Source of the DNA: Rhodoferax sp.
Lineage (GTDB): Bacteria; Pseudomonadota; Gammaproteobacteria; Burkholderiales; Burkholderiaceae_C
DNA: 64,000 nt
Direction: 5' to 3'
Assembly: GCA_008015235.1 (NCBI GenBank)
Contig: SSFF01000013.1
Span: forward strand, 62,001 to 126,000
Part shown: in pieces, positions 7,710 to 16,046 of the stretch
Position numbering within the stretch: position 1 is the first letter of the stretch
Layout: each line of letters begins with the position of its first letter
The notes under the pieces: model-generated
Database searches by the model: none
The model's input: the letters and a program-made list of their open reading frames with translations, nothing else
Told to the model about the DNA's origin: nothing
Translations under genes and position numbers: made by a program

Positions 7710-9917
7710 ATGACCGAACGTACCGCCATCCACCGCCTGCAAGTGGCCACGCAGCTGCACTCCTTCATCGAAGAGAAAGTGCTGCCCGGCACCGGCGTTT
7801 CTTCCGAAGCCTTCTGGAAGGGCTTTGACGCCATCGTCGGCGACCTGGCCCCCAAGAACATCGCCCTGCTGGCCGAGCGCGACCGCCTGCAAAGCGAGAT
7901 CGACGCCTGGCACAAGGCCAACCCCGGCCCCATCACCGACATGCCCGCCTACCAGGCCTTCCTGGAAAAGATCGGCTACCTGGTGCCCAACCCCGCCAAG
8001 GTCAAAGTCACCACCGCCAATGTGGACGCCGAGCTGGCCAAGCAAGCCGGCCCGCAGCTGGTGGTTCCCATCCTGAACGCCCGCTACGCCCTGAACGCGG
8101 CCAACGCGCGCTGGGGCTCGCTGTACGACGCGCTTTACGGCACCGACGTGATTTCCGAAGAAAAGGGCTGCGAGAAAGTCGGCCCCAAGGGCTACAACCC
8201 CAAGCGCGGCAAGAAGGTCATTGAGTACGCACGCCACGTGCTCGACCGCACCGCACCGCTGAAGAAGGGTTCACACGTCGGCTCGCAAGGCTACGCCGTC
8301 AAGGGCGGTGACCTGGTGGTCACACTGAAGGATGGCTCGACCTCCAAGCTGGCCGACAAGGACCAATTTGTGGGCTACACCGGTGAAGCCAAGGCCCCCA
8401 GCAGCGTGCTGCTGCAGCACAACGGCCTGCACCTGGACATCATCATCAACCGCGCCACCCCCATCGGCAAGAGCGACGCTGCCGGTGTGGCCGACCTGGT
8501 GGTGGAAGCTGCGCTGTCCACCATTCTCGACCTGGAAGACTCCGTGGCGGCCGTGGACGCCGAAGACAAGGTACTGGGCTACAGCAACTGGCTGGGCATC
8601 CTGCAAGGCACACTGGTGGAGTCGTTTGAGAAGGGTGGCAAGACCCTGACCCGCGGGCTGAATGCCGACCGCATCTACAAGTCGGCGGACGGCAAGAAGG
8701 AAGTGAAGCTGCACGGCCGCAGCCTCATGTTTGTACGCAACGTGGGCCACCTGATGACCAACCCGGCCATCCTGTACACCGCCGCCGACGGCACCACCAA
8801 GGAAATTCCCGAAGGCATCATGGACGCCATGGTGACCACCACCATCGCCTTGCACGACCTCAAGCGCAGCAAGAAGGACGCCATCCGCAACTCGCGCAAG
8901 GGCTCGGTCTACATCGTCAAGCCCAAGATGCACGGCCCGGCCGAGGTGGCCTTCGCTGCCGAACTGTTCAGCCGCGTGGAAAAGGTGCTGGGCCTGGCCG
9001 ACAGCACCGTCAAGCTGGGCATCATGGACGAAGAGCGCCGCACTTCGGTGAACCTGAAGGCCTGTATCGCCGCCGCATCGAGCCGCGTGGCCTTCATCAA
9101 CACCGGCTTCCTGGACCGCACCGGCGACGAAATGCACACCAGCATGCTGGCAGGCCCCATGCTGCGCAAGGGCGACATGAAGACCAGCGCCTGGATTCAA
9201 AGCTACGAGCGCCACAACGTGCTGGTGGGTCTGGACTGCGGCCTGCGCGGCAAGGCCCAGATCGGCAAAGGCATGTGGGCCATGCCCGACCTGATGGCCG
9301 AGATGATGAAGCAGAAGATCGGCCACCCCAAGGCCGGCGCCAACACCGCCTGGGTGCCCAGCCCCACCGGCGCCACCCTGCACGCCCTGCACTACCACCA
9401 GGTGCTGGTGTCTGACATCCAGAAAGACCTGGAAAAGACCAAGTACGCCAAGGTGCGTGCCGAACTGTTGAACGGCCTGCTCACCATCCCCGTGACCGCC
9501 ACCCCCAACTGGAGCGATGCCGAAAAGCAGGCCGAGCTCGACAACAACGCCCAGGGCATCCTGGGCTACGTGGTGCGCTGGGTCGACCAGGGCGTGGGCT
9601 GCTCCAAGGTGCCCGACATCAACGACATTGGCCTCATGGAAGACCGCGCCACGCTGCGCATTTCCAGCCAACACATGGCCAACTGGCTGCACCACGGCGT
9701 GGTGACCAAGGCACAGGTCGAAGAAACCTTTAAGCGCATGGCCGCCAAGGTGGACAAGCAGAACGCCGGCGACAAGGCCTACACCCCCATGGTCGGCAAC
9801 GAGAAGGGCGCCGCCTTCCAGGCCGCCTGCGACCTGGTGTTCAAGGGCCTGGCCCAGCCCAGCGGCTACACCGAACCCCTGCTGCATGCCTGGCGCCTGA
9901 AGGTGAAGGCCAAGTAA
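7710..9917 (+). CDS. glcB: Malate synthase G
   Basis: Condenses glyoxylate with acetyl-CoA to malate in the glyoxylate/glycolate pathway. The 735-residue product has the full malate synthase G length (about 720-730) and no deletions. Visible family features are [13 protein letters not shown] at the start, [23 protein letters not shown], the metal/substrate region [15 protein letters not shown], and [19 protein letters not shown]. The start at 7710 follows AGAAAGG. It lies 27 bp after the HAD gene and may be co-transcribed with it, which would link it to two-carbon acid metabolism. A copy of the short repeat follows its stop. Confidence 0.97.
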   Translation: MTERTAIHRLQVATQLHSFIEEKVLPGTGVSSEAFWKGFDAIVGDLAPKNIALLAERDRLQSEIDAWHKANPGPITDMPAYQAFLEKIGYLVPNPAKVKVTTANVDAELAKQAGPQLVVPILNARYALNAANARWGSLYDALYGTDVISEEKGCEKVGPKGYNPKRGKKVIEYARHVLDRTAPLKKGSHVGSQGYAVKGGDLVVTLKDGSTSKLADKDQFVGYTGEAKAPSSVLLQHNGLHLDIIINRATPIGKSDAAGVADLVVEAALSTILDLEDSVAAVDAEDKVLGYSNWLGILQGTLVESFEKGGKTLTRGLNADRIYKSADGKKEVKLHGRSLMFVRNVGHLMTNPAILYTAADGTTKEIPEGIMDAMVTTTIALHDLKRSKKDAIRNSRKGSVYIVKPKMHGPAEVAFAAELFSRVEKVLGLADSTVKLGIMDEERRTSVNLKACIAAASSRVAFINTGFLDRTGDEMHTSMLAGPMLRKGDMKTSAWIQSYERHNVLVGLDCGLRGKAQIGKGMWAMPDLMAEMMKQKIGHPKAGANTAWVPSPTGATLHALHYHQVLVSDIQKDLEKTKYAKVRAELLNGLLTIPVTATPNWSDAEKQAELDNNAQGILGYVVRWVDQGVGCSKVPDINDIGLMEDRATLRISSQHMANWLHHGVVTKAQVEETFKRMAAKVDKQNAGDKAYTPMVGNEKGAAFQAACDLVFKGLAQPSGYTEPLLHAWRLKVKAK

Positions 9918-9936
9918 GGTACTTCACCACCGCGCA

Positions 9937-10003
9937 GTTGCTACGTTTTTAGTAGCTGCTTGCGCATATCGCACGCGGGCTACAGGCCAATTTGGCATGT
10001 AAA
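9937..10003 (+). repeat. Short palindromic repeat, copy A (reference copy)
   Basis: The cleanest intergenic copy: GTTGCTACGTTTTTAGTAGC, then TGCTTGCGCATATCGCACGC, then GGGCTACAGGCCAATTTGGC and ATGTAAA. GCTAC/GTAGC forms a hairpin, TGCGC...GCACGC a second weak one, and GCTACAGGCC ends the core. It lies 20 bp after the glcB stop. Used here as the reference for other copies. Confidence 0.85.
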
Positions 10004-10142
10004 CCGCGCTTCCAAACGGCACCTTCGGGTGCCGTTGGTCTTGGTGCGGGCGCGCAAGGGCTTTCCCTGATGGCATCCGGCCGGGGGGCGCCGACAATCC
10101 GCCCACACAGCCGATCCACCGCAGCACAGGAGAAGGACGCCC

Positions 10143-11723
10143 ATGCGCAATCGCACCCACCTGATCGCCGCGGTTCTGGTGGTGCTGGCCGTCACCCTGC
10201 CCCTGGCCACCGCGTTCAAACTCGCCCAGCAGCAGGCCGAAGACGATGAGATTGCGTACCTGGCCTCGGTGGCAGACGAAGTGCTCGCACGCGGCATTGC
10301 CGCCCGCAAGCAAATGGTCGTGGCCGTGGAGACCCTGAAAAACGACCCGGCGCCCGCCTGCTCGCCCGAAAAGCAACAGCGCATGCGCCAGCTCACCCTG
10401 GTCTCGCCCTACCTGGTCATCGTCGGTGCCGAGCGTGCCGGGCGGCTGCTGTGCACCGCGTTCGAAGACTATGGCGATGGCCTGTCCCTGGGCCCCAGCC
10501 GTGGGGTGACGGCCACGGGCTTCGAGGCCTGGTACGGCGTGCGCATGCCATTTGCCCCCGACAAGCCCCTGAACGTGTTTGGGCGCAACGGCTATGTCGC
10601 CAGCGTGCACCCGGACGTGGTCATCGACGTGTTCGTGCGCGATGCCGACGTCAAGTTCGGTCTGCTGACCAGCGTGCCCCGGATGGTGACCCGTTCCCAT
10701 GGCACGCTGCGCCCGGACTGGCTGGCCAGCATGCAGGCCAATGTACCGGCGGTGATCGACGGTGGCGACCATTATGTGGTGGTGCGCAGCAACGCCGAAC
10801 ACAACCTCACCGGCCTGGCCGCCAGCCCCAAGGCCAATGTGGCAGAACGCGTGACCGGGCAAACCCGGCGCCTGCTGCCCATCGGCGCACTCGCGGGGCT
10901 GCTGCTGTCCGTGGCCATCGTGCTGCTGGCACGCCAGCGCACCTCGATCCAGGCGGAAATTCGCACCGGACTGAAGAAGCGCGAGTTCTTCATGCACTAC
11001 CAGCCCCTGGTGGACTTGCGCACCGGGCGCATTGTCGGGGCCGAATCCCTGCTGCGCTGGCGCCGTGCCGATGGCAGCATGGTGGCGCCCGACATCTTCA
11101 TTCCCGCGGCCGAGCAATCGGGCCTGATCCAGGAGGTGACCCGCTATGTGATGCAGCGCGTGGCCCTGGACACCGCCGAGCTGCTGCGGCAGTACCCCGA
11201 CTTCCACATTAGCCTGAACTTCTCTGCGCTGGACGTTACCCCCGGCGGCCCGGTGCAGGAGCTAGTGCCCCTGCTGCAAAGCCTGCGCATACCGACGCGC
11301 TGCATCGTGCTGGAGGTGACGGAGCGCGGCTTCATCAATGCCGCCGTGGCCCGCCCCCTGCTGCACGCGGTACGGGCCCAGGGCATCCAGGTGGCCATCG
11401 ACGACTTCGGCACCGGCTATTCGAGCCTGTCCACACTGGAGTCGTTCGAGCTGGACTACCTCAAGATCGACAAGAGCTTCATCGACACCATTGGCACCCT
11501 GGCCGCCACCAGCCAGGTGGTGCCGCACATCATCACCATGAGCCAGACCCTGCAGCTGCACATGATTGCCGAAGGCGTGGAAACCCAGGCCCAGGTCGAC
11601 TACCTGCGCGCGGCCGGTGTCCAGTTCGCCCAGGGCTGGCTGTTTGGCAAACCCATGCCGATCGAAGACCTGCTGGCCCGGGTGCAGGCCCAGGAGCCAG
11701 CAGCGGCACTGTCAGACCAGTAG
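10143..11723 (+). CDS. Membrane-bound CSS-motif/EAL cyclic-di-GMP phosphodiesterase
   Basis: Predicted to hydrolyse cyclic di-GMP in response to a periplasmic redox signal. The 526-residue chain has a membrane segment at about 7-25, a periplasmic domain to about 245 with two cysteines (Cys73 in PACS and Cys104) as in CSS-motif proteins, a second membrane segment at about 246-264, and a cytoplasmic EAL domain. The EAL triad is ESL (301-303), and EVTE, DDFGTGYSS and EGVE are all present, so catalysis is likely. There is no GGDEF domain. By family knowledge, disulphide state in the CSS domain controls activity. It converges with oxyR and overlaps its 3' end by 12 bp. Confidence 0.9.
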   Translation: MRNRTHLIAAVLVVLAVTLPLATAFKLAQQQAEDDEIAYLASVADEVLARGIAARKQMVVAVETLKNDPAPACSPEKQQRMRQLTLVSPYLVIVGAERAGRLLCTAFEDYGDGLSLGPSRGVTATGFEAWYGVRMPFAPDKPLNVFGRNGYVASVHPDVVIDVFVRDADVKFGLLTSVPRMVTRSHGTLRPDWLASMQANVPAVIDGGDHYVVVRSNAEHNLTGLAASPKANVAERVTGQTRRLLPIGALAGLLLSVAIVLLARQRTSIQAEIRTGLKKREFFMHYQPLVDLRTGRIVGAESLLRWRRADGSMVAPDIFIPAAEQSGLIQEVTRYVMQRVALDTAELLRQYPDFHISLNFSALDVTPGGPVQELVPLLQSLRIPTRCIVLEVTERGFINAAVARPLLHAVRAQGIQVAIDDFGTGYSSLSTLESFELDYLKIDKSFIDTIGTLAATSQVVPHIITMSQTLQLHMIAEGVETQAQVDYLRAAGVQFAQGWLFGKPMPIEDLLARVQAQEPAAALSDQ

Positions 11724-12617
11724 CCGGTAGGCCTCGTTGCGCAAGGCCTGTACGGCCGCAATCAGTGCCCCGATGGCCTTGGGCCGGGCAAAGGTGGCGC
11801 GCCATGCCAGAGCCACCCGACGTGACGGTGCTGGCTCGGCAAACGGAATGGCATGGATGGGTTCGTTGGAATAGGGCTTGCCCAGAGCCCCTTGTGGCAG
11901 CACCGACACACCCAGGCCCGAGGCCACCATGCAACGGATGGTGCCAATGGAGAACCCCATGCGCAGTTCGCTGTCGGGCACACTGATCTGCGGGCAGGCC
12001 CCCAGCACCTGGTCGCGAAAGCAGTTGCCGGCCTTGAGCAACAGAACCTTGTCGCCCGCAAGGTCTTCCGGCGACATGGAAGTGCGCTCTATCCACGGAT
12101 GCCCATTGGGCACCACCACCTGGAACTTTTCCTCGTACAGGGGACGACAGACCACCCCTGGCATTTCAAATGGCAAGGCAATCACTGCTGCATCGATCTG
12201 GCCTTCGGCCAACAGCACGGTCAGATTCGCGGTGGTGTTTTCCTCGATGAACAGAGGCATGGCAGGTGCCACCCGCGTCAGTTCGGGCACCAGTTGCGGC
12301 AGCAGGTAAGGGCCTATGGTGTGAATGACGCCGAGCTTGAACTCCCCCTCCAACTGGTCGGTACCGCGGCGGGCAATGGTCTTGACCTTGTCCACCTCGG
12401 CCAGTGCCTTGCGTGCCTGCGCCACCACTTGTTCGCCCACCGGAGTCGGAGTGACACCACCTTTGGCGCGCTCGAAAAGAGGAACACCAAACTCCTCTTC
12501 CAGGTGCGCGATCGCCACGCTCAGGGACGGTTGACTGACCGAGCAAGCCTTGGCGGCCCGGCTGAACGTGCCTTCCTGCGCCAAGGCAACGATGTAGCGC
12601 AATTCGGTCAATGTCAT
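11712..12617 (-). CDS. oxyR: Hydrogen peroxide-sensing regulator OxyR
   Basis: LysR-type regulator activated by disulphide formation on peroxide exposure. From the ATG at 12617 (MTLTELRYIVALAQEGTFSRAA) the product has 301 residues. The two redox cysteines fall at Cys199 and Cys208 within LKAGNCFRDQVLGACPQ, exactly the E. coli OxyR numbering, which separates it from other LysR proteins. An upstream ATG 42 bp away would add residues not found in the family. It is divergent from the cytochrome c peroxidase gene, and a tandem OxyR-type operator lies in the shared intergenic region, so autoregulation and peroxidase control are expected. Its 3' end overlaps the EAL gene tail-to-tail by 12 bp. Confidence 0.95.
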   Translation of the reverse strand: MTLTELRYIVALAQEGTFSRAAKACSVSQPSLSVAIAHLEEEFGVPLFERAKGGVTPTPVGEQVVAQARKALAEVDKVKTIARRGTDQLEGEFKLGVIHTIGPYLLPQLVPELTRVAPAMPLFIEENTTANLTVLLAEGQIDAAVIALPFEMPGVVCRPLYEEKFQVVVPNGHPWIERTSMSPEDLAGDKVLLLKAGNCFRDQVLGACPQISVPDSELRMGFSIGTIRCMVASGLGVSVLPQGALGKPYSNEPIHAIPFAEPAPSRRVALAWRATFARPKAIGALIAAVQALRNEAYRLLV

Positions 12618-12676
12618 CGAGAAAGAACTCCTGCAGTGCAGCTTGCAAACATGGGACAAGCATGCCCGAAAGGACT

Positions 12677-12713
12677 ATAGATGGGCCCTATACGCACAGT
12701 AAGTGCACCCTAT
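12677..12713. promoter_or_regulatory. Tandem OxyR operator
   Basis: Two copies of the OxyR element ATAG-N7-CTAT separated by 7 bp: the first is perfect (ATAG 12677-12680, CTAT 12688-12691). The second reads GTAA (12699-12702) N7 CTAT (12710-12713). This is the four-half-site spacing described for oxidised OxyR. It lies 60-96 bp upstream of oxyR and about 82 bp upstream of the peroxidase gene. Confidence 0.85.
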
Positions 12714-12721
12714 GAGTGACA

Positions 12722-12735
12722 TTGATCTACATCAA
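12722..12735. promoter_or_regulatory. FNR/Anr box
   Basis: Perfect 14 bp FNR consensus TTGAT-CTAC-ATCAA. A -10-like TACGAT at 12757-12762 would put the start of transcription near 12770, making the box centre about -41.5, the class II activator position for the peroxidase gene. This predicts induction at low oxygen. Confidence 0.8.
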
Positions 12736-12794
12736 CAAACTGCACCCCCATAACCCTACGATTTGTCGGTCAATCACGACGCAAGGAGTAGAAG

Positions 12795-13799
12795 ATGTTG
12801 AAGATTTCCCAGATCGCCATGGCCGTTGCCGTGGCCCTGACCAGCGCAGCCATGCCTGCCTACGCAGCCAGTCCCGAACCGATCCAGCCCATCCAGGCCG
12901 CCAAGGTCAGCAACCCGGCACTGGTGGAACTGGGCAAGAAGCTGTATTTCGACCCCCGCCTCTCGATGTCAGGCTTCATTTCGTGCAACTCCTGCCACAA
13001 CCTCTCGGCGGGCGGCACCGACAACCTGAAGACATCGATCGGCCACAACTGGAATGAAGGCCCCATCAACGCCCCCACTGTGCTCAATTCCAGCCTCAAT
13101 GTCGCCCAATTCTGGGACGGGCGTGCGGCCGACCTCAAGGCACAAGCGGGTGGCCCCATTGCCAACCCGGGCGAAATGGCTTCCAACCACACCTTGGCCG
13201 TGGAAGTGCTGCAATCCATCCCGGCCTATGTTGCCGAATTCAAGAAGGCGCTGGGTACGGACAAGGTCACCATCGAAGGCGTGACCAAAGCCATCGCGGC
13301 CTTTGAAGAAACCCTGGTCACTCCCAATTCACGCTTTGACAAGTGGCTCAAGGGAAACAAGAAGGCCATCAGCCAGACCGAAATGGAAGGCTACAAACTC
13401 TTCAAGGACAGCGGCTGCGTCGCCTGCCACAACGGTCCGGCCGTGGGCGGCAACTCTTTCCAGAAAATGGGGGTGGTAGAGGCTTACAAGGCGTCCAGCC
13501 CTGCTGAAGGTCGTGTCGCCGTGACCGGCAAGGATGCGGACCGCTTCAACTTCAAGGTACCGACCCTGCGCAATGTGGAACTCACCTATCCCTACTTCCA
13601 CGATGGCGCGGCCAACACCCTGAAGGAAGCCGTCGACACCATGGGCCGTCTGCAACTGGGCAAGAAGTTCACCGACGAGGAAAACGGAAAGATCGTAGCG
13701 TTCCTCAAGACGCTCACCGGCGAGCAGCCCAGCTTCAAGCTGCCCATCCTGCCGCCCTCGGCCGACGCGACTCCGCGTCCGAAGCCCTTCGGCAAATAA
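12795..13799 (+). CDS. Periplasmic di-haem cytochrome c peroxidase
   Basis: Reduces hydrogen peroxide to water in the periplasm with electrons from small cytochromes. The 334-residue precursor has a signal peptide ending near PAYAA at 21-25 and two c-type haem sites, CNSCH (64-68) and CVACH (208-212), the standard bacterial Ccp/MauG-like arrangement. RLSMSGFISC before the first site and NVELTYPYFHDG near the C-terminus are typical of CcpA-type peroxidases. An AGGAG Shine-Dalgarno precedes the ATG. It is divergent from oxyR with OxyR and FNR sites between, and a strong terminator follows. Regulation by both peroxide and low oxygen is inferred. Confidence 0.95.
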   Translation: MLKISQIAMAVAVALTSAAMPAYAASPEPIQPIQAAKVSNPALVELGKKLYFDPRLSMSGFISCNSCHNLSAGGTDNLKTSIGHNWNEGPINAPTVLNSSLNVAQFWDGRAADLKAQAGGPIANPGEMASNHTLAVEVLQSIPAYVAEFKKALGTDKVTIEGVTKAIAAFEETLVTPNSRFDKWLKGNKKAISQTEMEGYKLFKDSGCVACHNGPAVGGNSFQKMGVVEAYKASSPAEGRVAVTGKDADRFNFKVPTLRNVELTYPYFHDGAANTLKEAVDTMGRLQLGKKFTDEENGKIVAFLKTLTGEQPSFKLPILPPSADATPRPKPFGK

Positions 13800-13811
13800 A
13801 CCTGCCACGGC

Positions 13812-13835
13812 AAGCCGCCTGCGGGCGGCTTTTTT
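13812..13835 (+). terminator. Rho-independent terminator after the peroxidase gene
   Basis: Perfect 6 bp stem GCCGCC (13814-13819) and GGCGGC (13824-13829) with a TGCG loop, followed by six T. It lies 15 bp after the peroxidase stop. Confidence 0.92.
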
Positions 13836-13894
13836 GCGGCCCACCCAGGTACCCACGCGTTGACAAGCCACCACATCCGCCGCATAGTTTCCTC

Positions 13895-14647
13895 ATGGAA
13901 CGGCTCGTTGGACTGGTTTTGTGGGGCATCTTGACGCACACCGCCGTCGGAGCCGAAGCCCCGGCTTTGCGCACGGTGGCCCAGGAAGGCTCTGCCCCCA
14001 AATTCATGGACGGCGCCAATGCCGCCAGCGGGCACTGTCCCGACATCCTGGCGGCCATCGAGCGGGTGGACAAGTCACTGCATTTCGTCATCGAAACCCC
14101 GGCCGCCCCCATCAAGCGCATTGAAAACGACCTCAAGGCCGGACGCATTGACGTGGTGTGTGCGCTGCTGGACACGCCTTGGCGCAACGAGATTGCCTTG
14201 CGCATCGAAACACCGATTTACCACGTGCAGGAGCGCCTGGTGGGCCGCCGCGACGACAGTGGCACGGTGCGCAGCCTGCAGGACCTGGCCCAAAGCGGTG
14301 CGATGGTGGTCACCCAGTCGGGGGCCAGCTATGCCAGCGACCTGCGCAAAGCCGGTGTCAAGGTGGTGGAGTCTCCCGGCGGCAGTGCACTGGCCCTGCG
14401 CCACGTGGAAAGCCAGCGCGCACGCTTCTACTACACCAATGCCCTGACCGGGTCCTACTACATCCGTGCCGAAGGCCTGGACCAGACACTGCGCCTGCAC
14501 CCGGGAGTTTTGCAGTCTTCTCCCAGCTACCTGTGGGCCGGGCGCCACCTGGACAGCGCCACGGTGCAGAAGCTGGACAAGGCCTTGCAGCAGCTCAAGC
14601 GCAGCGGCGAGCTAGACCGCATCTACCAGCGCTACGAGGCCGAATAA
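13895..14647 (+). CDS. Periplasmic solute-binding protein, family 3-like
   Basis: A secreted binding-fold protein of the amino acid/ectoine type. The 250 residues start with a short signal peptide (MERLVGLVLWGILTHTAVGAEA) and have the two-lobe pattern of bacterial extracellular solute-binding family 3: CPDILAAIERV, DLKAGRIDVVCALLDTPWRNEIA, LAQSGAMVVTQSGASY and a C-terminal LDKALQQLKRSGELDRIYQRY. There is no transporter permease or ATPase nearby, so it may be an orphan receptor or an accessory sensor. Ligand unknown. It converges with the cytochrome b561 gene, 12 bp apart. Confidence 0.8.
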   Translation: MERLVGLVLWGILTHTAVGAEAPALRTVAQEGSAPKFMDGANAASGHCPDILAAIERVDKSLHFVIETPAAPIKRIENDLKAGRIDVVCALLDTPWRNEIALRIETPIYHVQERLVGRRDDSGTVRSLQDLAQSGAMVVTQSGASYASDLRKAGVKVVESPGGSALALRHVESQRARFYYTNALTGSYYIRAEGLDQTLRLHPGVLQSSPSYLWAGRHLDSATVQKLDKALQQLKRSGELDRIYQRYEAE

Positions 14648-14659
14648 GACTGACGCAGC

Positions 14660-15217
14660 TTACTTAGCGGCTTTTCCCCAGGGCAGCATGCCCAGCAGGG
14701 TGCTGTCGCGCAGCACGCGGTGGTGGTAGATCGCCGCCAGGGCATGGCCGCCAATCAGGGCGTAGCCCAGGTTGCCCATGACTTCATGCACTTCCTTGAT
14801 GGTGCGACCCAGCTCCTTGTTTTCACCGATCAGGGCCGGCAGATTCAGGCCAAAGAACGGAATCGGCTTCCCAGCCGCGCTCAGCATCAGCCAGCCGGCC
14901 AGGGGCATGCCCAGCATCAGGGCGTACAGGGCCAGATTACCGAGCTTGGCCAGCAGTTGCATGCGCGCCGATGGCGTGGGGGTGATTGCCGGGGCCGGGA
15001 AGACCAGCCGCGCCGCGGCACGCACCCCCACCAGCGCCAGCACCAGCAGCCCCAGCATGTAGTGCGCCGACTTGAAGGCGTCGCGCAGGGGGGTGCCCTT
15101 CTCGAACAGTTCGCGCAGTTCCATGCTGCCGTAAACGCCAATGAACAGCAGCAGCATGAGCCAGTGCAGGCCCATGGACAGCGGGTGGTAGCGGGTGGGA
15201 GCAGAGGTAGTGGTCAT
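14660..15217 (-). CDS. Cytochrome b561 family membrane protein
   Basis: A 185-residue integral membrane di-haem b-type cytochrome of the YodB/CybB kind, which passes electrons from quinol or to superoxide and periplasmic partners. It has four hydrophobic segments (about 15-32, 50-68, 95-113, 145-165). Candidate haem histidines are in LSMGLHWLM, KSAHYMLG and IKEVHEVMGNLGYALIGGHALAAIYHH. The start MTTTSAPTRYHPLSMGLHW is typical. It could supply electrons to periplasmic enzymes such as the nearby peroxidase, but that link is only proximity. Confidence 0.9.
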   Translation of the reverse strand: MTTTSAPTRYHPLSMGLHWLMLLLFIGVYGSMELRELFEKGTPLRDAFKSAHYMLGLLVLALVGVRAAARLVFPAPAITPTPSARMQLLAKLGNLALYALMLGMPLAGWLMLSAAGKPIPFFGLNLPALIGENKELGRTIKEVHEVMGNLGYALIGGHALAAIYHHRVLRDSTLLGMLPWGKAAK

Positions 15218-15298
15218 GGTGCTAGTCGCCTTGAAAATCAGATGACGGCAGTGTAGGCAGCGCAGATGAAGACTGGCTTAAATGCGCGCACAGGGTCT

Positions 15299-15772
15299 CT
15301 ACGAGGACACAATCCACCCCGCATAGGGCTGGCGGCTGAGGTTGGAATTGAAGTAGCGCGCATCGTGCGTGACCTCGGCCCCCAGCCAGGACGGGCGCGA
15401 GAACGGGGCGTCTTCGCTGGGCAGCTCGATTTCAGCGACCACCAGTCCGGCGTTGTCTCCGGCAAACACGTCGACCTCCCACGCCATGCCGTCCACCGGG
15501 ATGCGGTAGCGCGTCTTGTCGATGCACGGACCTTCGCACAGGGCCAGCAAGGCCTGGGCGTCTTCCACGGGAATGGGGTACTCGAATTCGGCGCGCGTGG
15601 CACCCACGCTCTCACCCTTGATGGTCAGGAAACCCTGCGTACCGGCAATGCGCACACGCACGGTGCGCGCCTTGTCGCGGTTGAGGTAGCCCTGCACATA
15701 GCGCACACCGGTCACCCCTTGGCGCCAGGCATCCCCCTGCACCAGAAATTTGCGTTCAATCTCTACCGCCAT
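15299..15772 (-). CDS. CYTH domain protein (triphosphate tunnel metalloenzyme)
   Basis: A 157-residue single-domain CYTH protein. Bacterial members usually hydrolyse inorganic triphosphate or act on organic triphosphates with Mg2+. The hallmark EIERKFLV is at residues 4-11. The alternating charged strands RTVRVRIAGTQGFLTIKG, ATRAEFEYPIP, DKTRYRIPV, WEVDVF and VVAEIELPSED line the tunnel. No CHAD domain is attached. It is separated by 81 bp from the upstream cytochrome gene on the same strand. Confidence 0.92.
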   Translation of the reverse strand: MAVEIERKFLVQGDAWRQGVTGVRYVQGYLNRDKARTVRVRIAGTQGFLTIKGESVGATRAEFEYPIPVEDAQALLALCEGPCIDKTRYRIPVDGMAWEVDVFAGDNAGLVVAEIELPSEDAPFSRPSWLGAEVTHDARYFNSNLSRQPYAGWIVSS

Positions 15773-15845
15773 AGCCTCTTCCCCTTATCTGGACGCGGCA
15801 TTGTGCCGATAAAACCTGCATCGGCAGCTTCCAGGGAGAGCCAGC

Positions 15846-15965
15846 ATGAGCACCAAACTGATTGCCACCGCCCTCGTGGTCCTGTGCGTGGCGGCCCTGT
15901 GCACCCTGGTCTATGCCGCGGCCGACGGCCTGCGCAGCCTGGTGCACCGGCAGCCTTCGCCATAA
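15846..15965 (+). CDS. Predicted 39-residue single-span membrane peptide
   Basis: A short coding region starting at ATG 15846 after GGGAGAGCC, a good Shine-Dalgarno. It encodes MSTKLIATALVVLCVAALC, TLVYAAADGLRSLVHRQPSP. Residues about 5-24 form one hydrophobic helix with two cysteines, followed by a short basic tail. Codon use is GC-rich like its neighbours. It resembles many unannotated small membrane proteins. I do not recognise a family. It is divergent from the CYTH gene and followed by a short repeat. Confidence 0.5.
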   Translation: MSTKLIATALVVLCVAALCTLVYAAADGLRSLVHRQPSP

Positions 15966-15979
15966 AGAGGCTACAGCAA

Positions 15980-16046
15980 ATTACTACCTAATTGATAGCA
16001 ATATCGTTATGTTTCATGCGGGCGAGAACCCGTTTTCACTTCAAAC
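15980..16046 (+). repeat. Short palindromic repeat, copy E (divergent)
   Basis: Reads ATTACTACCTAATTGATAGC, then ATATCGTTATGTTTCATGCG, GGCGAGAACCCGTTTTC. It is a diverged member recognised by the TACTAC/ATAGC arms, CATGCGGGC and the T-rich end. The last bases contain the TGA stop (16041-16043) of the dipeptidase on the other strand. Confidence 0.55.
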
